Origin: Sphingomonadales bacterium
GTDB lineage: Bacteria; Pseudomonadota; Alphaproteobacteria; Sphingomonadales; Sphingomonadaceae
DNA length: 64,000 nt
NCBI GenBank assembly: GCA_025352685.1
Contig: JANXSN010000023.1
Span: 24,912-88,911 of the forward strand
Direction of reading: 5' to 3'
The stretch's first letter is position 1. Each line of letters starts with the position of its first letter. The notes under the pieces are model-generated. The model had not been told where the DNA came from and did not search any database. It saw nothing but the letters and a program-made list of their open reading frames with translations. A program made the translations under genes and the position numbers. Positions 11,069-19,849 of the stretch are shown piece by piece.

Positions 11069-11120
11069 GCGCTCAAAGACTGAGTGGAAATCACAACGCA
11101 AACCAGGTTAGACGTGCGCG

Positions 11121-11783
11121 GTGTCCGTCATCGAGCTCATTGGCAATGAAACCGCGCCCGTCATCATTTTTGACGACTGGGTAACCCAGCCTGAATTCCT
11201 GGTCGACGATGCTGCCATGCTCAGTTTCGCACCGATGGGAATCCACTATCCGGGCATACGAGCGCGCGTCTCGCAGCGAATACTTGCGCCGATGCTCAGA
11301 GATCTTGGTCCGACGATTGCCGATGTCTTCGGCTACCAGAAAATCGCAATTGCCGACGCCTTTTACTCGCTTGTTACAACGCCGCCCACGGCCTTGACGC
11401 CCATACAGCGCATCCCGCATTTCGATGGTGTCGAACCAGAGCGTTTAGCGCTGCTTCACTATCTCGCGCCTGAGGTGCTCGGCGGTACAGCTTTTTATCG
11501 CCACCGTGCGACCAACTTTGAATCGGTTACCCCAAACCGGCTGCAGCAGTATCGCCGGACGCTCGACGCCGACCTGGCACGTGAGGGTGTACCCGAGCCC
11601 GCCTATATTGCCCGAGATACTGCTATGTTCGAACAGATCGCCCGCTTCGACGGCCCGTTTAACCGCGCAATCCTTTATCGTGGTAATAGCCTCCATTGCG
11701 CCTGGCTGCCCTCCGGAACCGCTTTTGACGCTGACCCCCGTTCCGGCCGGTTGACGCTCAACACGTTTCTCGACTGCCGGTAA
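11121..11783 (+). CDS. DUF6445 family protein (2-oxoglutarate/Fe(II) oxygenase-like)
   Basis: 220 residues, GTG start at 11121, 52 bp after the amylase. The sequence shows 'IPHFDGV', a possible His-x-Asp metal pair, then 'NSLHCAWLP' with a late His and 'GRLTLNTFL' with an Arg. This pattern resembles the HxD...H...R arrangement of Fe(II)/2-oxoglutarate oxygenases. Families of this kind recur beside tryptophan-halogenase-like genes and TonB receptors in Caulobacter and sphingomonads. What it modifies is unknown. No leader is seen, so it is probably cytoplasmic. Confidence 0.7.
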   Translation: MSVIELIGNETAPVIIFDDWVTQPEFLVDDAAMLSFAPMGIHYPGIRARVSQRILAPMLRDLGPTIADVFGYQKIAIADAFYSLVTTPPTALTPIQRIPHFDGVEPERLALLHYLAPEVLGGTAFYRHRATNFESVTPNRLQQYRRTLDADLAREGVPEPAYIARDTAMFEQIARFDGPFNRAILYRGNSLHCAWLPSGTAFDADPRSGRLTLNTFLDCR

Positions 11784-11822
11784 TCAATTTGTTGAGACGT
11801 CTGCGTTGCGCCATGCATGTGA

Positions 11823-11830
11823 ATACGTAT
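11823..11830. promoter_or_regulatory. Candidate LacI-family operator upstream of the TonB receptor
   Basis: ATACGTAT occurs in the 158-bp gap between the DUF6445 gene and the receptor start, 112 bases before the ATG, within GAATACGTATGC. It is identical in core to the site upstream of the amylase. Confidence 0.45.
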
Positions 11831-11941
11831 GCGGGTTTGTTCACGTCTGCCCCTCAACCGGTATTGCAACAGTCGGTGGTGCCACTGAAGCACCCGAAGC
11901 AATTCAGGTCGCGGTCCAACGAGGCCGAAGGGGAGGAACCA

Positions 11942-14788
11942 ATGACAAATTCCACTATGAAGCTGCGTATGGCGCTGACGCGCACGACCAGTGTTTCCGT
12001 GCTTGCCATGATCATGGTCGTAGCGCCGGCGTTCGCGCAGGCACAAGCGCCCGCTGCGGACGAGAGCGCAGACACCATCGTTGTAACTGGCATTCGCGCC
12101 TCGCTCGATGCGTCGGCCAAGATCAAGCGCCTGTCGCCCTCCATCGTTGAATCGGTCTCTGCCGAAGACATCGGCAAGTTGCCGGACGTTTCGATCGCGG
12201 ACTCGCTTGCGCGACTGCCGGGCGTCACCGCGCAACGCCTCGAAGGTCGTGACCAACGTCTGTCGATCCGTGGTCTCGGCCCCGACTTCTCGACCACATT
12301 GCTCAACGGCCGCGAACAGGTGACCGTTGGCGATAACCGCGGCGTCGAATACGACCAATATCCGAGCGAATTCTTCAAGAACGTCGTCGTCCACAAGGCA
12401 GCTGACGCATCGCTGATCGCCGCAGGTATCGCCGGTACCGTCGACTTGCACATGCTGCGTCCCCTCAGCGCAACCGGTGCCAAGTTCTTCGTTCAGGCGC
12501 GTGGCCAGATGAACGGCACGAAGAAACTCAACCCCGATGGGACGCGGTACGGCTATCGCGCCTCGGCCACCTATATCGATCAGTTCGCCGACAACACCTT
12601 GGGTATCGCGATCGGCGTCTCTGCCACATCGGCCCCATCGCAGGACGAACGCTACAATGCCTGGGGATTTCCCAATGACGTACCAAAAGACCCGGCCAGC
12701 GCGGCCGCGGTCGGCAGCAACCTGCGGCTCGGCGGCGCCAAGCCCTATGTCCAGTCGAACCTGCTGACACGTTACGGTGCGGTAGCGACGATCGAATATC
12801 AACCGAGCGACGCCTGGCATTCGACGCTCGACCTGCTCTATTCGAAATTCAAGGAAACGCAGCATCTTCGAGGCATTGAATTCCCGATCAACCCTGGTTG
12901 GGCGGGCCTTTCCAATGGCACGACGGGGATCAGCAACACCACAATCAACAATGGCTTCGTCACCGCCGCCACGGTCACCAACGTCCACGCGGTCCAGCGC
13001 AACGACCTGAACCAGCGCGATGCCGAAAATTATTCGGTGGGCTGGAACAATGTCATCGCACTCGGCGAAAAGACGCACTTGAATGTCGATGCGAGCTGGT
13101 CGCACTCACAGCGCACGGACTTCCTGCTCGAGACCTACACCGGCTTTGGCTACCGGGGCGCAGGTGCGGCAGATACGTTGCGTATTACCCAAAATCCCAA
13201 CGGTACGTTCGGCATCGTTCCGACCCTCGACTATACCAACACGGGCGCCGGGGGCGTTGGCATCACCGATCCCCGCGGATGGGGCTATAACGGCACCAGC
13301 GCAGTCGTTCAGGCGGGCTTTCTCAACCGTCCCAGCTTCAAGGACGATCTCAAATCGCTGCGCGCCAGCCTTGACGGTGAATTCGGTGGTGACAGTGTCG
13401 TGAAGGGCTGGGAAATCGGCGCAAACTATAGCCGTCGCGAGAAGACGAGTGCCTATACCTCGTACTTCCTGTGCCCAAAGGGCGGCAACGCGGACTGTAC
13501 CGTGCGCGCCGATGGTGTGGGGACATTTATTCCGGTGCCGGCGGCGGCGCGGATCGGGACTGTCTCACTCGACTATCTCGGTGTCCCGGCAATGCTCGCA
13601 CTTGACCCGTTGTATCTCTACAACAATTCACTGACGCCCAGCTTTGACAACCGTCCGAGCTCGCTGGTGCGTGACAATGTCATCACCGAAAACGTTCTGA
13701 CAGGCTATGCACAGCTCAAACTCGACGGCGAGTTGGGTGGCAAGCATCTGGCCGGCTCGATCGGGCTTCAGGTCGTCCATACAAAGCAGAAATCGGTGGG
13801 CACGTTAGCCTCTTACACCGTCGTCAGCGGCGTGCCGCAGGTCACGATTGCGCCTGCGTCGGGCGAAGCGAGTTACACCAACTTCAACCCGAGCGCCGTC
13901 ATTTCGGTCGAATTGGTCCCCAATACTTTCGTCAAGCTGGCCGCAACGCACGCGATGGTGCGGGCGCGGCTCGACCGCGAACGCGTCAACCAGGAAGTCA
14001 ATATCGACTTCACGCGACTGGGCAGCGCCGACATCAATCAGAGCGGGTTCAGTTCCAACGGTGGTAACCCGTCGCTGCGTCCCTATCAGTCAACCAACTT
14101 CGACATATCGGTGGAACATTACTTCTCGAAGGGCGGCTACGTTTCGCTTGCCGGCTATTTCAAGAACCTCACCGACTATATCGACAACAATAACTCGACG
14201 GCTTACGATTTCTCGGCACTGGCCGCAGCTCTGCAGGCAGCCTATCCCAATACTGTGATCGGCACGACGCAGGGTACCGTCAGCCAGCCAGGCAATACCG
14301 GCAGGGGTTATATTGTCGGGGCAGAAGCAACTTTGTCGCTGCCCTTCTCGTTGGTATCGAACAGTCTTGACGGCTTCGGCTTCTTTGGCAGTGCGTCCTA
14401 TACTGACAGCGCGATCACACTGGGCACGAACCCAACGCAGATCACGTTGCCGGGCTTGTCCGACTGGGTCGCAAACGCTGAGCTCTACTACGAAAAGAAC
14501 GGTTTCCAAGTGCGCGGCAGTTATCGTTACCGCTCGCAATTCCTAGGTGAAGTGTCGGGTCTTTCCGCCAACCCGGACTTCCGGACCGCCAAGGCCGAGG
14601 TCATCGTCGACGCGCAAATCGGCTACGAGTTCCAGAACGGACCGCTCAAGGGTCTTGCGATCCTGGCACAGGGCAAGAACCTGACCGACCGTCCGTTTGT
14701 AACGTTCCAGAACAACGATCCGCGCCAGGTGATCGACTATCAGCGCTATGGCCGCGAATATTATCTGGGCTTGTCGTACAAGTTCTGA
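11942..14788 (+). CDS. TonB-dependent receptor, MalA-like (maltodextrin uptake)
   Basis: 948 residues from the ATG at 11942, which has GGGGAGG six bases before it. The leader ends near 'APAFAQAQ', the TonB-box region includes 'TIVVTGIRASLDASAKIKR', and the plug contains 'IGKLPDVSIADSLARLPG' and 'LSIRGLGPDFSTTLLNGRE'. A long beta-barrel follows, ending in '...YYLGLSYKF' with the terminal aromatic expected of outer-membrane proteins. Receptors of this subtype bring maltodextrins across the outer membrane in Caulobacter and Xanthomonas-type loci. Its position among four glycosidases and a LacI regulator supports the same role here. A further in-frame start at 11789 lacks leader character. Confidence 0.93.
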   Translation: MTNSTMKLRMALTRTTSVSVLAMIMVVAPAFAQAQAPAADESADTIVVTGIRASLDASAKIKRLSPSIVESVSAEDIGKLPDVSIADSLARLPGVTAQRLEGRDQRLSIRGLGPDFSTTLLNGREQVTVGDNRGVEYDQYPSEFFKNVVVHKAADASLIAAGIAGTVDLHMLRPLSATGAKFFVQARGQMNGTKKLNPDGTRYGYRASATYIDQFADNTLGIAIGVSATSAPSQDERYNAWGFPNDVPKDPASAAAVGSNLRLGGAKPYVQSNLLTRYGAVATIEYQPSDAWHSTLDLLYSKFKETQHLRGIEFPINPGWAGLSNGTTGISNTTINNGFVTAATVTNVHAVQRNDLNQRDAENYSVGWNNVIALGEKTHLNVDASWSHSQRTDFLLETYTGFGYRGAGAADTLRITQNPNGTFGIVPTLDYTNTGAGGVGITDPRGWGYNGTSAVVQAGFLNRPSFKDDLKSLRASLDGEFGGDSVVKGWEIGANYSRREKTSAYTSYFLCPKGGNADCTVRADGVGTFIPVPAAARIGTVSLDYLGVPAMLALDPLYLYNNSLTPSFDNRPSSLVRDNVITENVLTGYAQLKLDGELGGKHLAGSIGLQVVHTKQKSVGTLASYTVVSGVPQVTIAPASGEASYTNFNPSAVISVELVPNTFVKLAATHAMVRARLDRERVNQEVNIDFTRLGSADINQSGFSSNGGNPSLRPYQSTNFDISVEHYFSKGGYVSLAGYFKNLTDYIDNNNSTAYDFSALAAALQAAYPNTVIGTTQGTVSQPGNTGRGYIVGAEATLSLPFSLVSNSLDGFGFFGSASYTDSAITLGTNPTQITLPGLSDWVANAELYYEKNGFQVRGSYRYRSQFLGEVSGLSANPDFRTAKAEVIVDAQIGYEFQNGPLKGLAILAQGKNLTDRPFVTFQNNDPRQVIDYQRYGREYYLGLSYKF

Positions 14789-14904
14789 AGGTTGCGAAAG
14801 GCGGAGGATCGGGTGATGCTGACTCTTCGCCGTTTCGTCGTTTCAAGTGTCCGTCGATTCCCTGCAAGCCCTGGCGGCAAGCAATACCAAGTGAGGCGTT
14901 CCTG

Positions 14905-16416
14905 ATGTCGACCGATCCGATCCGGATTACGATCGCGGGCGGCGGCACTGCGGGCTGGATGGTCGCGGCAGCGTTTGCCCATTTCCTGGAAACCGGCTTT
15001 GAAATCACTCTGGTCGAGTCCGATGAGATCGGCACCGTCGGCGTTGGCGAAGCCACGATCCCGCAGATCCGGCTGTTCAACGATGCACTGGGGCTCGACG
15101 AAAGCCAGTTTTTGCGGGCCACGCAGGGCACTTACAAGCTCGCGATCGAGTTCGTCGACTGGCACAAGCCGGGCGCGCGCTATATGCACGCCTTTGGCGA
15201 CGTTGGCCGCGACGTCGGGCTGCTCGCGTTCCAGCATAATTGGGTGCGTGCGCACCGTGAAGGCGTGGTCGGCGAGTTGGCGCCCTATTCGCTCAACAAC
15301 ATAGCCGCCCTCGGTAATCGGATGCAGCGGGGCCCGGCCCGAACCGCGCCTGCGCTCCCCGAGATGCCTTATGCGTTCCATTTCGATGCCGGGCTCTACG
15401 CGCGCTATCTGCGGCGCTTTGCCGAGGCGCGCGGCGTAACGCGTGTCGAGGGAAAGATCACCGACGTGGCGCGCAATGGCTCAAATGGTGATATCGCATC
15501 GCTTGCGCTCGACAACGGCCTCAAGGTCCCCGGGGATCTTTTCGTCGACTGCACCGGATTCCGTGGTTTGTTAATCGAGGAAACGCTCAACGCCGGCTAC
15601 GACGACTGGACGCACTGGCTGCCCTGCAACCGCGCCCTTGCCGTGCCCTCGGTCCGCTCTGACGATTTTACACCTTATACGCGTTCGACCGCTCACCGTG
15701 CAGGGTGGCAATGGCGCATTCCGCTGCAACATCGCACGGGCAACGGCATCGTCTATTCATCTGATTACATGAGCGATGATGAGGCAGCGGCACGGCTACT
15801 CGCCGGACTCGATGGGGCGCCACTCGCCGAACCGCGCCCGATCCACTTTGTGACTGGCAAACGGCGCAAATTTTGGAAGGCCAACGTGATTGCAGTCGGC
15901 CTTGCCTCGGGCTTCATGGAACCGCTCGAATCAACGAGCATCCATTTAATCCAGTCAGCGATCCAGCGTATTTTGAAGCTACTGCCGGGCCGCCGACCGA
16001 CCCAGGCCGAGCGTGACGAGTTCAACCGTCAGAGCGATTTCGAATATGAGCGCATTCGCGACTTCATCATCCTGCACTACCGCGCCAATGAACGCATCGA
16101 GCCGTTCTGGGTGGCTCGGCGGCGCCAAGCCATTCCTGACACGCTTGCCGCAAAGCTCGAGCTGTGGCGTGGAAATGCGCAAATCACGCGCGAGCACGAG
16201 GAACTGTTCTCCGAAGTCGGCTGGTTTCAAGTCCTTGTTGGCCAGGGGATTATTCCCACGGGAAACCACCCTATTGCGGATACCATTTCGCGCGCGGATC
16301 TCGCCGAATATATGGAAATGATCGAAAGGCTGAACCGTCGCGAGGTTGCCCAGATGGCGCAGCATGACGTTTTCGTTGCGCAGCATTGCCCCGCAGCGAC
16401 CGAGGTGGCGGCGTGA
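14905..16416 (+). CDS. Flavin-dependent tryptophan-halogenase family protein (first copy)
   Basis: 503 residues beginning with the FAD-binding GGGTAGWM motif. Hallmarks of flavin halogenases are kept: Lys78 in 'GTYKLAIEF' (equivalent to the catalytic Lys79 of PrnA), WQWRIP at 268-273 (the WxWxIP motif) and 'MEPLEST', which carries the conserved Glu. No leader is present, so it is cytoplasmic. A true tryptophan substrate is doubtful, since homologues are routinely found with TonB receptor and glycosidase genes in this group of bacteria. It lies 116 bp after the receptor and its stop overlaps the next amylase start. Confidence 0.85.
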   Translation: MSTDPIRITIAGGGTAGWMVAAAFAHFLETGFEITLVESDEIGTVGVGEATIPQIRLFNDALGLDESQFLRATQGTYKLAIEFVDWHKPGARYMHAFGDVGRDVGLLAFQHNWVRAHREGVVGELAPYSLNNIAALGNRMQRGPARTAPALPEMPYAFHFDAGLYARYLRRFAEARGVTRVEGKITDVARNGSNGDIASLALDNGLKVPGDLFVDCTGFRGLLIEETLNAGYDDWTHWLPCNRALAVPSVRSDDFTPYTRSTAHRAGWQWRIPLQHRTGNGIVYSSDYMSDDEAAARLLAGLDGAPLAEPRPIHFVTGKRRKFWKANVIAVGLASGFMEPLESTSIHLIQSAIQRILKLLPGRRPTQAERDEFNRQSDFEYERIRDFIILHYRANERIEPFWVARRRQAIPDTLAAKLELWRGNAQITREHEELFSEVGWFQVLVGQGIIPTGNHPIADTISRADLAEYMEMIERLNRREVAQMAQHDVFVAQHCPAATEVAA

Positions 16417-18227
16417 AGCCGCTTCTCTTGGCGCTCACCTTTCTCATCGCGGCGCAACCGACCCTGGGGGCGCCCGTCAGGGCACAGAACTATCGCGCGC
16501 GCTTGCCCGAAGACGAGATTGTCTATTTCCTTTTGCCCGATCGGTTTGAAAACGGCGATCCATCCAATGATCGCGGTGGCCTGATCGGCGACCGTCTGAA
16601 GACGGGCTACGACCCGACGTCGAAGGCGTTTTACCTCGGTGGCGACCTCAAGGGGCTAATCGCGCGGCTCGATTACATCCAAGGGCTTGGCGCGACGGCA
16701 GTCTGGCTGGGTCCCGTTTTCAAGAACAAGCCTGTGCAGGGGGCGCCCGGCGTCGAGAGCGCCGGTTATCATGGCTATTGGATCACTGATTTCACGCACG
16801 TCGATCCCCATTTCGGCACGGATGCCGATATGGCAGCGTTCGTCGCTGCCGCGCACGGGCGCGGGTTGAAGGTCTACATGGACATCATCGTCAATCACAC
16901 CGCCGATGTGATCGCTTACAAGGAATGCACAAGCGCCTGTCCCTATCGCAGCCGTGCCGACTTCCCGTATCAACGGCGCGGCGGTGTTGGGGGCGTGCCC
17001 ATTAATTCAGGGTTCGCTGGCGATCAGGTGCAGACGGCAGCGAATTTTGCCCGCCTAACCGATCCGGACTTTGCCTACACGCCCTACATTCCCAAGGGCC
17101 AAGACCACATTAAAGTGCCCGACTGGCTCAACAACGTCCGATTCTATCACAATCGTGGCAATTCGACATTTACGAACGAGAGCTCGACAATGGGCGATTT
17201 CGTCGGGCTCGACGACCTGATGACCGAGAACCCGCGTGTCGTCTCGGGTATGATCGACATTTACGGAGCCTGGATCGACCGTTACGGCATCGACGGCTTC
17301 CGGGTGGATACCGCAAAGCATGTCAACACCGAATTCTGGAAGATTTTCAACCCTGCCATGCTTGCGCGTGCCAAGGCAAAGGGCATTCCCAATTTCCATA
17401 TTTTCGGGGAAATCGGCGGCGTTGGGCTCGAACCAGGCAAGCTGGCTGTCCACACCCGGGTAGACGGTTTCCCAGCAGTTCTCGACTTTGCTTTCCGCCA
17501 GGCCGTTATCGATACTGTTGCAGGACAGGCGGGCACGGATCATCTCGAAGACCTGTTTGCCGGCGACCCGCTTTACGAGGGTGGAGAAGCGGCAGCGCGA
17601 TCCCAGCCGACCTTTATCAGCAATCATGACAATGGCCGATTTGCGCATTTCGTTCGCGTGGCCTTTCCTCAGGCAAGTGACGACGAAGTGCTCCACCGCG
17701 TTATTTTGGCGCACGTGATGCTGATGACGATGCGGGGTGTCCCGGTAATTTATTCGGGCGACGAGCAGGGCTTTGCCGGCAAAGGTGACGACCAGGACGC
17801 GCGGGCGCCCTTGTTTGCCAGTCACGTTGCATCCTACAACAGCGAGCCACTGGTCGGTACCCGGAGCACGACTGCACGAGAGAACTTCCATACCGATCAT
17901 CCGCTTTACCGCGCCATTGCTGAACTTGCCCGTATTCGGACCGCCGAACCCGCGCTGCGCCGTGGGCGCCAGTTATTGCGTGCGCGCAGCGACCGGCCGG
18001 GGCTGTTTGCCGTGTCGCGCTTCGATCCCGTAACGAACGGCGAAATACTGATCGCGTTCAATACGTCTATGATGCCGATCGAGGCTAATCTCGAGGTCGA
18101 AACGCGCTCGCGGCGCTTTTCCGCGCTGCTCGGCAACTGCCCCGCCGAGGACACGGCGCCGGGGACCGTACGCCTGACGCTTCCTCCCCTTGGCTATGCG
18201 GTTTGCGCCACCGGAACATCAAAATGA
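16413..18227 (+). CDS. GH13 alpha-amylase / cyclomaltodextrinase-like enzyme, exported
   Basis: 604 residues from a GTG at 16413 that overlaps the stop of the halogenase gene (GTGA). This start gives the leader 'VKPLLLALTFLIAAQPTLG'. GH13 conserved regions are present: 'DIIVNHT', 'GFRVDTAKH' with nucleophile Asp299, 'IFGEIG' with Glu333 and 'FISNHDNGR' with Asp406. A C-terminal beta domain ends the protein. An acidic, calcium-site-like insertion ('KECTSACPYRS...') follows region I. It probably degrades maltodextrins or cyclodextrins in the periplasm. It is translationally coupled on both sides. Confidence 0.9.
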   Translation: MKPLLLALTFLIAAQPTLGAPVRAQNYRARLPEDEIVYFLLPDRFENGDPSNDRGGLIGDRLKTGYDPTSKAFYLGGDLKGLIARLDYIQGLGATAVWLGPVFKNKPVQGAPGVESAGYHGYWITDFTHVDPHFGTDADMAAFVAAAHGRGLKVYMDIIVNHTADVIAYKECTSACPYRSRADFPYQRRGGVGGVPINSGFAGDQVQTAANFARLTDPDFAYTPYIPKGQDHIKVPDWLNNVRFYHNRGNSTFTNESSTMGDFVGLDDLMTENPRVVSGMIDIYGAWIDRYGIDGFRVDTAKHVNTEFWKIFNPAMLARAKAKGIPNFHIFGEIGGVGLEPGKLAVHTRVDGFPAVLDFAFRQAVIDTVAGQAGTDHLEDLFAGDPLYEGGEAAARSQPTFISNHDNGRFAHFVRVAFPQASDDEVLHRVILAHVMLMTMRGVPVIYSGDEQGFAGKGDDQDARAPLFASHVASYNSEPLVGTRSTTARENFHTDHPLYRAIAELARIRTAEPALRRGRQLLRARSDRPGLFAVSRFDPVTNGEILIAFNTSMMPIEANLEVETRSRRFSALLGNCPAEDTAPGTVRLTLPPLGYAVCATGTSK

Positions 18228-19849
18228 TCGAACCGTTGTTTGTGCGTAAAGCACCTGAGCGGCACGAATGGTGGCGCGGTGCGGTCATTTACCAAATCTA
18301 CCCGCGCAGCTTTGCCGATACGAACGGCGACGGTATCGGTGACCTACCGGGAATCACCGCGCACCTCGATTACGTCGCGTCCTTGGGCGTCGATGCGATC
18401 TGGATTTCGCCATTCTTCACGTCGCCCATGAAAGACTTCGGCTATGACGTCGTCGACTATTGTGCCGTCGATCCCATTTTCGGGACGCTCGCCGATTTTG
18501 ATTCCCTGATCGCACGAGCCCATAGCCTCGGGCTCAAGGTGCTGATCGACCAGGTCTATGCGCATACGTCCGACCAGCATGAATGGTTCTCCCAAAGCCG
18601 GGCAAGCTGCAGCAACGAGCGTGCAGACTGGTATGTTTGGGCCGATCCCAAGGTTGACGGCACGCCGCCCAACAACTGGCAATCGGTATTCGGTGGTCCC
18701 GCTTGGACATGGGATGCGCGGCGTGGCCAGTATTTCATGCATAATTTCCTCAGCAGCCAACCGCAACTCAACGTACATTTGCCCGCAGTGCAGGATGCCT
18801 TGATCAATGTGGCGCGCTTTTGGCTCGAACGCGGCGTCGATGGCTTTCGCCTCGATGCCATAAATTTCGCGATGTTCGACACCGCGCTGACCGACAATCC
18901 CGTCGCGCCGCGATCGAACCGGCGCCGGTCGCGCTCGTCAGACTTTCAGCTCTCGCAGCACAACATGTCGCATCCCGACATCCCTTTGTTCCTCGAGCGA
19001 CTGCGCGCTCTGATCGACAGCTATCCCGACCGTTTCACCGTGGCCGAAGTCGGCGGCGACCACGCCGAACGCGAAATGAAATCGTTCACGCAAGGAAATT
19101 CTCGACTGAACAGCGCGTATGGCTTCAATTTTCTCTATGCCAGCAAGCTAACCCCTGCGCTGGTGAGCGAAACCATCGACGAATGGCCCGACGAACCCGG
19201 CATGGGCTGGCCGAGCTGGGCATTTGAAAACCATGATGCGCCGCGCGCCCTCTCGCGCTGGTCGAAGCCTGGCGATGCGGCGGCGTTCGCGCAGCTGAAA
19301 ATGCTGCTCCTTATGTGCCTGCGCGGGAATGTCTTTGTCTACTATGGCGAGGAGCTTGCGCTGCGACAGGTTGAAATCGCGTTCGAAGACCTTGTCGATC
19401 CAGAGGCCATCGTGAACTGGCCGTTGACCCTAAGCCGCGACGGTGCGCGCACGCCGATGCCATGGGCGCGCGACGAGGTCGGGGCGGGCTTTACGACCGG
19501 CAGACCGTGGCTTCCCATCGATGCCGAAAACCGCGCCAAGGCCGTCGACACCCAATTAGAAAACGAGGATTCGATCCTCGCGCTGACAAAGCGTCTCATC
19601 GCCTTTCGTCGCAACAGCGAAGCGTTGCGCTGGGGTAGCTGCCGCGTGACCGAAGCGAGCGACGACTTGCTGGCGTTCGAGCGAATCGACGCCGAACAAG
19701 CATTGGTCTGCGTCTTCAATTTTTCCGGTTCTGCCCGCGAATGGGCCCCAGCGCAGCCTGATCGCTGGCAGATCAGCCAAGCAGTCAATGGGGCAAGCGC
19801 ATGGTCGCTTCCGCCGTTCGGCGGGCTAATCGCGGAGCGGATCGCATGA
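18224..19849 (+). CDS. GH13 alpha-glucosidase (oligo-1,6-glucosidase/maltase type)
   Basis: 541 residues, ATG at 18224 overlapping the previous stop (ATGA). No leader is seen, so it should act in the cytoplasm on imported maltose. The N-terminus 'WWRGAVIYQIYPRSFADTNGDG' is typical of exo-acting GH13 alpha-glucosidases. Catalytic residues are Asp211 ('GFRLDAI'), Glu275 ('VAEVGG') and Asp338 ('ENHDAP'). Region I reads 'DQVYAHTSD' rather than the common DxVxNHxS; related glucosidases of this subgroup also vary there. The next gene begins in its stop codon. Confidence 0.92.
   Translation: MIEPLFVRKAPERHEWWRGAVIYQIYPRSFADTNGDGIGDLPGITAHLDYVASLGVDAIWISPFFTSPMKDFGYDVVDYCAVDPIFGTLADFDSLIARAHSLGLKVLIDQVYAHTSDQHEWFSQSRASCSNERADWYVWADPKVDGTPPNNWQSVFGGPAWTWDARRGQYFMHNFLSSQPQLNVHLPAVQDALINVARFWLERGVDGFRLDAINFAMFDTALTDNPVAPRSNRRRSRSSDFQLSQHNMSHPDIPLFLERLRALIDSYPDRFTVAEVGGDHAEREMKSFTQGNSRLNSAYGFNFLYASKLTPALVSETIDEWPDEPGMGWPSWAFENHDAPRALSRWSKPGDAAAFAQLKMLLLMCLRGNVFVYYGEELALRQVEIAFEDLVDPEAIVNWPLTLSRDGARTPMPWARDEVGAGFTTGRPWLPIDAENRAKAVDTQLENEDSILALTKRLIAFRRNSEALRWGSCRVTEASDDLLAFERIDAEQALVCVFNFSGSAREWAPAQPDRWQISQAVNGASAWSLPPFGGLIAERIA

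Noticed and set aside
11675..13105. Long minus-strand open frame (476 codons) opposite the TonB receptor
   Set aside because: It lies antisense to a clear receptor gene, is rich in Arg, Val and Asp as usual for antisense GC-rich frames, and shows no domain.
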